Assembly: GCA_964393615.1 (NCBI GenBank)
Contig: CAYMUR010000015.1
Span: forward strand, 1-64,000
Direction of reading: 5' to 3'
Origin: CAYMUR01 sp964393615
GTDB lineage: Bacteria > Planctomycetota > Planctomycetia > Pirellulales > Pirellulaceae
DNA length: 64,000 bases
The translations under genes and the position numbers were made by a program. Below the pieces are notes generated by a model that worked only from the letters and a program-made list of their open reading frames with translations, was not told the origin of the DNA and searched no databases. Below, one piece after another: positions 63,003-64,000 of the stretch (position 1 is the stretch's first letter; each line of letters starts with the position of its first letter).

Positions 63003-64000
63003 GATGGGCAAACAATATATTTTTACGATGGAAAATTTGACCAAAAAATACGGCACCCGCGAGCTGTTGAAAGAAATCTGGTTGTCTTTCTATCCTGGCG
63101 CTAAAATTGGTGTTCTCGGCCGCAACGGTGCGGGAAAGAGTACGATTTTGCGAATCATGGCAGGAGTCGATCGAGAGTTTGACGGAGCGGCGCGGCTGAC
63201 TGACGGATTTACATGTGGTTACCTGGCCCAGGAACCGATGTTGAATCCGGCAACCGATGTGCAAGGAAATATTGAGGAAGCGGTGGCGGCCCGACGTGGA
63301 CTGCTTGATCGGTTCAATACAATTAATGTCGAATTGGCAGAGCCGATGGATGATGATCACATGACGAAGCTTTGCGATGAACTGGCACACATCCAAGATC
63401 AGATTGATGCCACGAACAGCTGGGAACTTGACCGGGAATTGGAAATTGCCATGGATGCGATGAACCTGCCTCCCGGTGACAGTGACGTTTCGTTGCTGTC
63501 TGGAGGGGAATGCCGCCGCGTCGCACTTTGTCGTATCTTGCTCGAACGTCCCGATCTGTTATTGCTTGACGAACCGACTAATCATCTTGATGCCGATTCA
63601 GTTGCCTGGTTGGAGCGGCATCTGGCCGATTACCCCGGCACGGTGGTGGCGGTTACCCACGACCGGTATTTTTTGGACAACGTGGCGGGTTGGATCCTCG
63701 AGTTGGACCGTGGCTCAGGTATTCCATGGGAAGGGAATTATTCATCCTGGTTAGAACAGAAGCAAGAACGACTTGCGAATGAACAGCAGACGGCGACGGC
63801 GCGTCGCAAGACACTGGAGCGAGAATTAGAATGGATACGGCTGGCGCCACGGGCACGTCAAGCGAAGAGTAAGGCCCGTATTAAGGCATATGAAAGTCTA
63901 TCGTCCGAGTCATTTGAGGAACGGCTTGACGAGTTTGAGATTCAGATTCCACCTGGAAAACACCTGGGAGATTTGGTGGTCGAAGCAGTCGATGTGGTCA
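63003..64000 (+). CDS. ettA: ABC-F translation factor EttA, N-terminal part
   Basis: The first 332 residues; the gene runs past the window end (a full EttA is about 555). Start ATG 63003 follows GGAGGA at eight bases. First ABC domain: Walker A GRNGAGKST (39-47), Q-loop AQEP (Gln76), signature LLSGGECRR (164-172), Walker B LLLLDEPTNHLD (185-196), His219. The linker holds PRARQAKSKARIKAYE, typical of EttA/YjjK. EttA sits in the ribosomal E site and gates the first peptide bond according to energy state. No transmembrane part, as expected of ABC-F proteins. Confidence 0.95.

Noticed and set aside
1..64000. tRNA and rRNA genes
   Set aside because: Spacers were read on both strands for cloverleaf-like GG-TTC-A-TCC arms and rRNA core sequences; none was convincing. 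A covariance-model scan would be needed to exclude them fully.

Overview
The window looks like a piece of a planctomycete chromosome, most likely Pirellulales-like, from a draft or metagenome assembly (runs of N at 30537-30636 and 32497-32506). The evidence is family content: a DUF1501 protein, FG-GAP/VCBS repeat proteins, Tat- or Sec-exported beta-propellers, a neutral-ceramidase-like hydrolase, a sialidase, GH88/105 and GH-A glycosidases, PEP-CTERM surface proteins, a monoheme CxxCH protein and Na+/solute symporters. No rRNA, tRNA or CRISPR was seen. Most genes stand alone or in short co-directional runs with wide spacers.

Layout. 1-640: end of a DUF1501 gene. 640-1437: gene graveyard (FAD-oxidoreductase relic on +, sialidase relic on -). 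1438-8124: class III aminotransferase, ceramidase-like hydrolase, sialidase, a strange PDZ protein with a Trp/Cys cluster and a clear terminator, and a TauE/SafE permease. 8623-18515 (+): GH88/105 fusion, 13-repeat FG-GAP protein, YHYH-domain PEP-CTERM protein, Tat-exported enolase-superfamily protein, monoheme protein. 18617-26382 (mostly -): DUF5009 acyltransferase, a sodium/solute symporter with a PKD-like domain inserted in it, nitrilase-family amidase, and an NHL propeller with two membrane proteins. 26383-34894: FG-GAP protein, EamA transporter, FGGY kinase, Gfo/Idh oxidoreductase cut by an assembly gap, an N-carbamoyl-D-amino-acid hydrolase gene broken by an insertion, sulfatase relic, redoxin, CpdA-like phosphodiesterase. 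35596-47298: GH-A glycosidase and two further PEP-CTERM proteins, a second symporter, a serine beta-lactamase-like hydrolase, TypA, a Tat NHL propeller and a phosphatase-like PEP-CTERM protein. 47583-55984: epimerase, two unrecognised proteins, PQQ-type propeller, HEAT-like protein, zinc-ribbon membrane protein. 56321-59969: nucleoside-salvage run (two purine nucleoside phosphorylases, pyrimidine nucleoside phosphorylase, cytidine deaminase). 60679-64000: small exported protein, PfkB kinase, and the start of ettA.

How it fits together. Much of the window serves outer-surface polysaccharide and organic-matter use: secreted hydrolases and propellers outside, symporters and permeases in the membrane, and sugar kinases, oxidoreductases and amidases inside. 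The nucleoside run is a self-contained salvage unit. Its two tandem purine phosphorylases differ at the residue that reads the 6-position of the base (Asn versus Asp), suggesting a split between 6-oxo and 6-amino purines.

Most notable: the PKD-like insertion in the symporter at 20304-22232; the Asn/Asp split in the phosphorylases; an insertion flanked by a 10-bp direct repeat whose removal restores a family-length hydrolase; the Trp/Cys cluster of the PDZ protein; and a window-wide habit of 11-21 bp tandem duplications, several lying exactly on start or stop codons.
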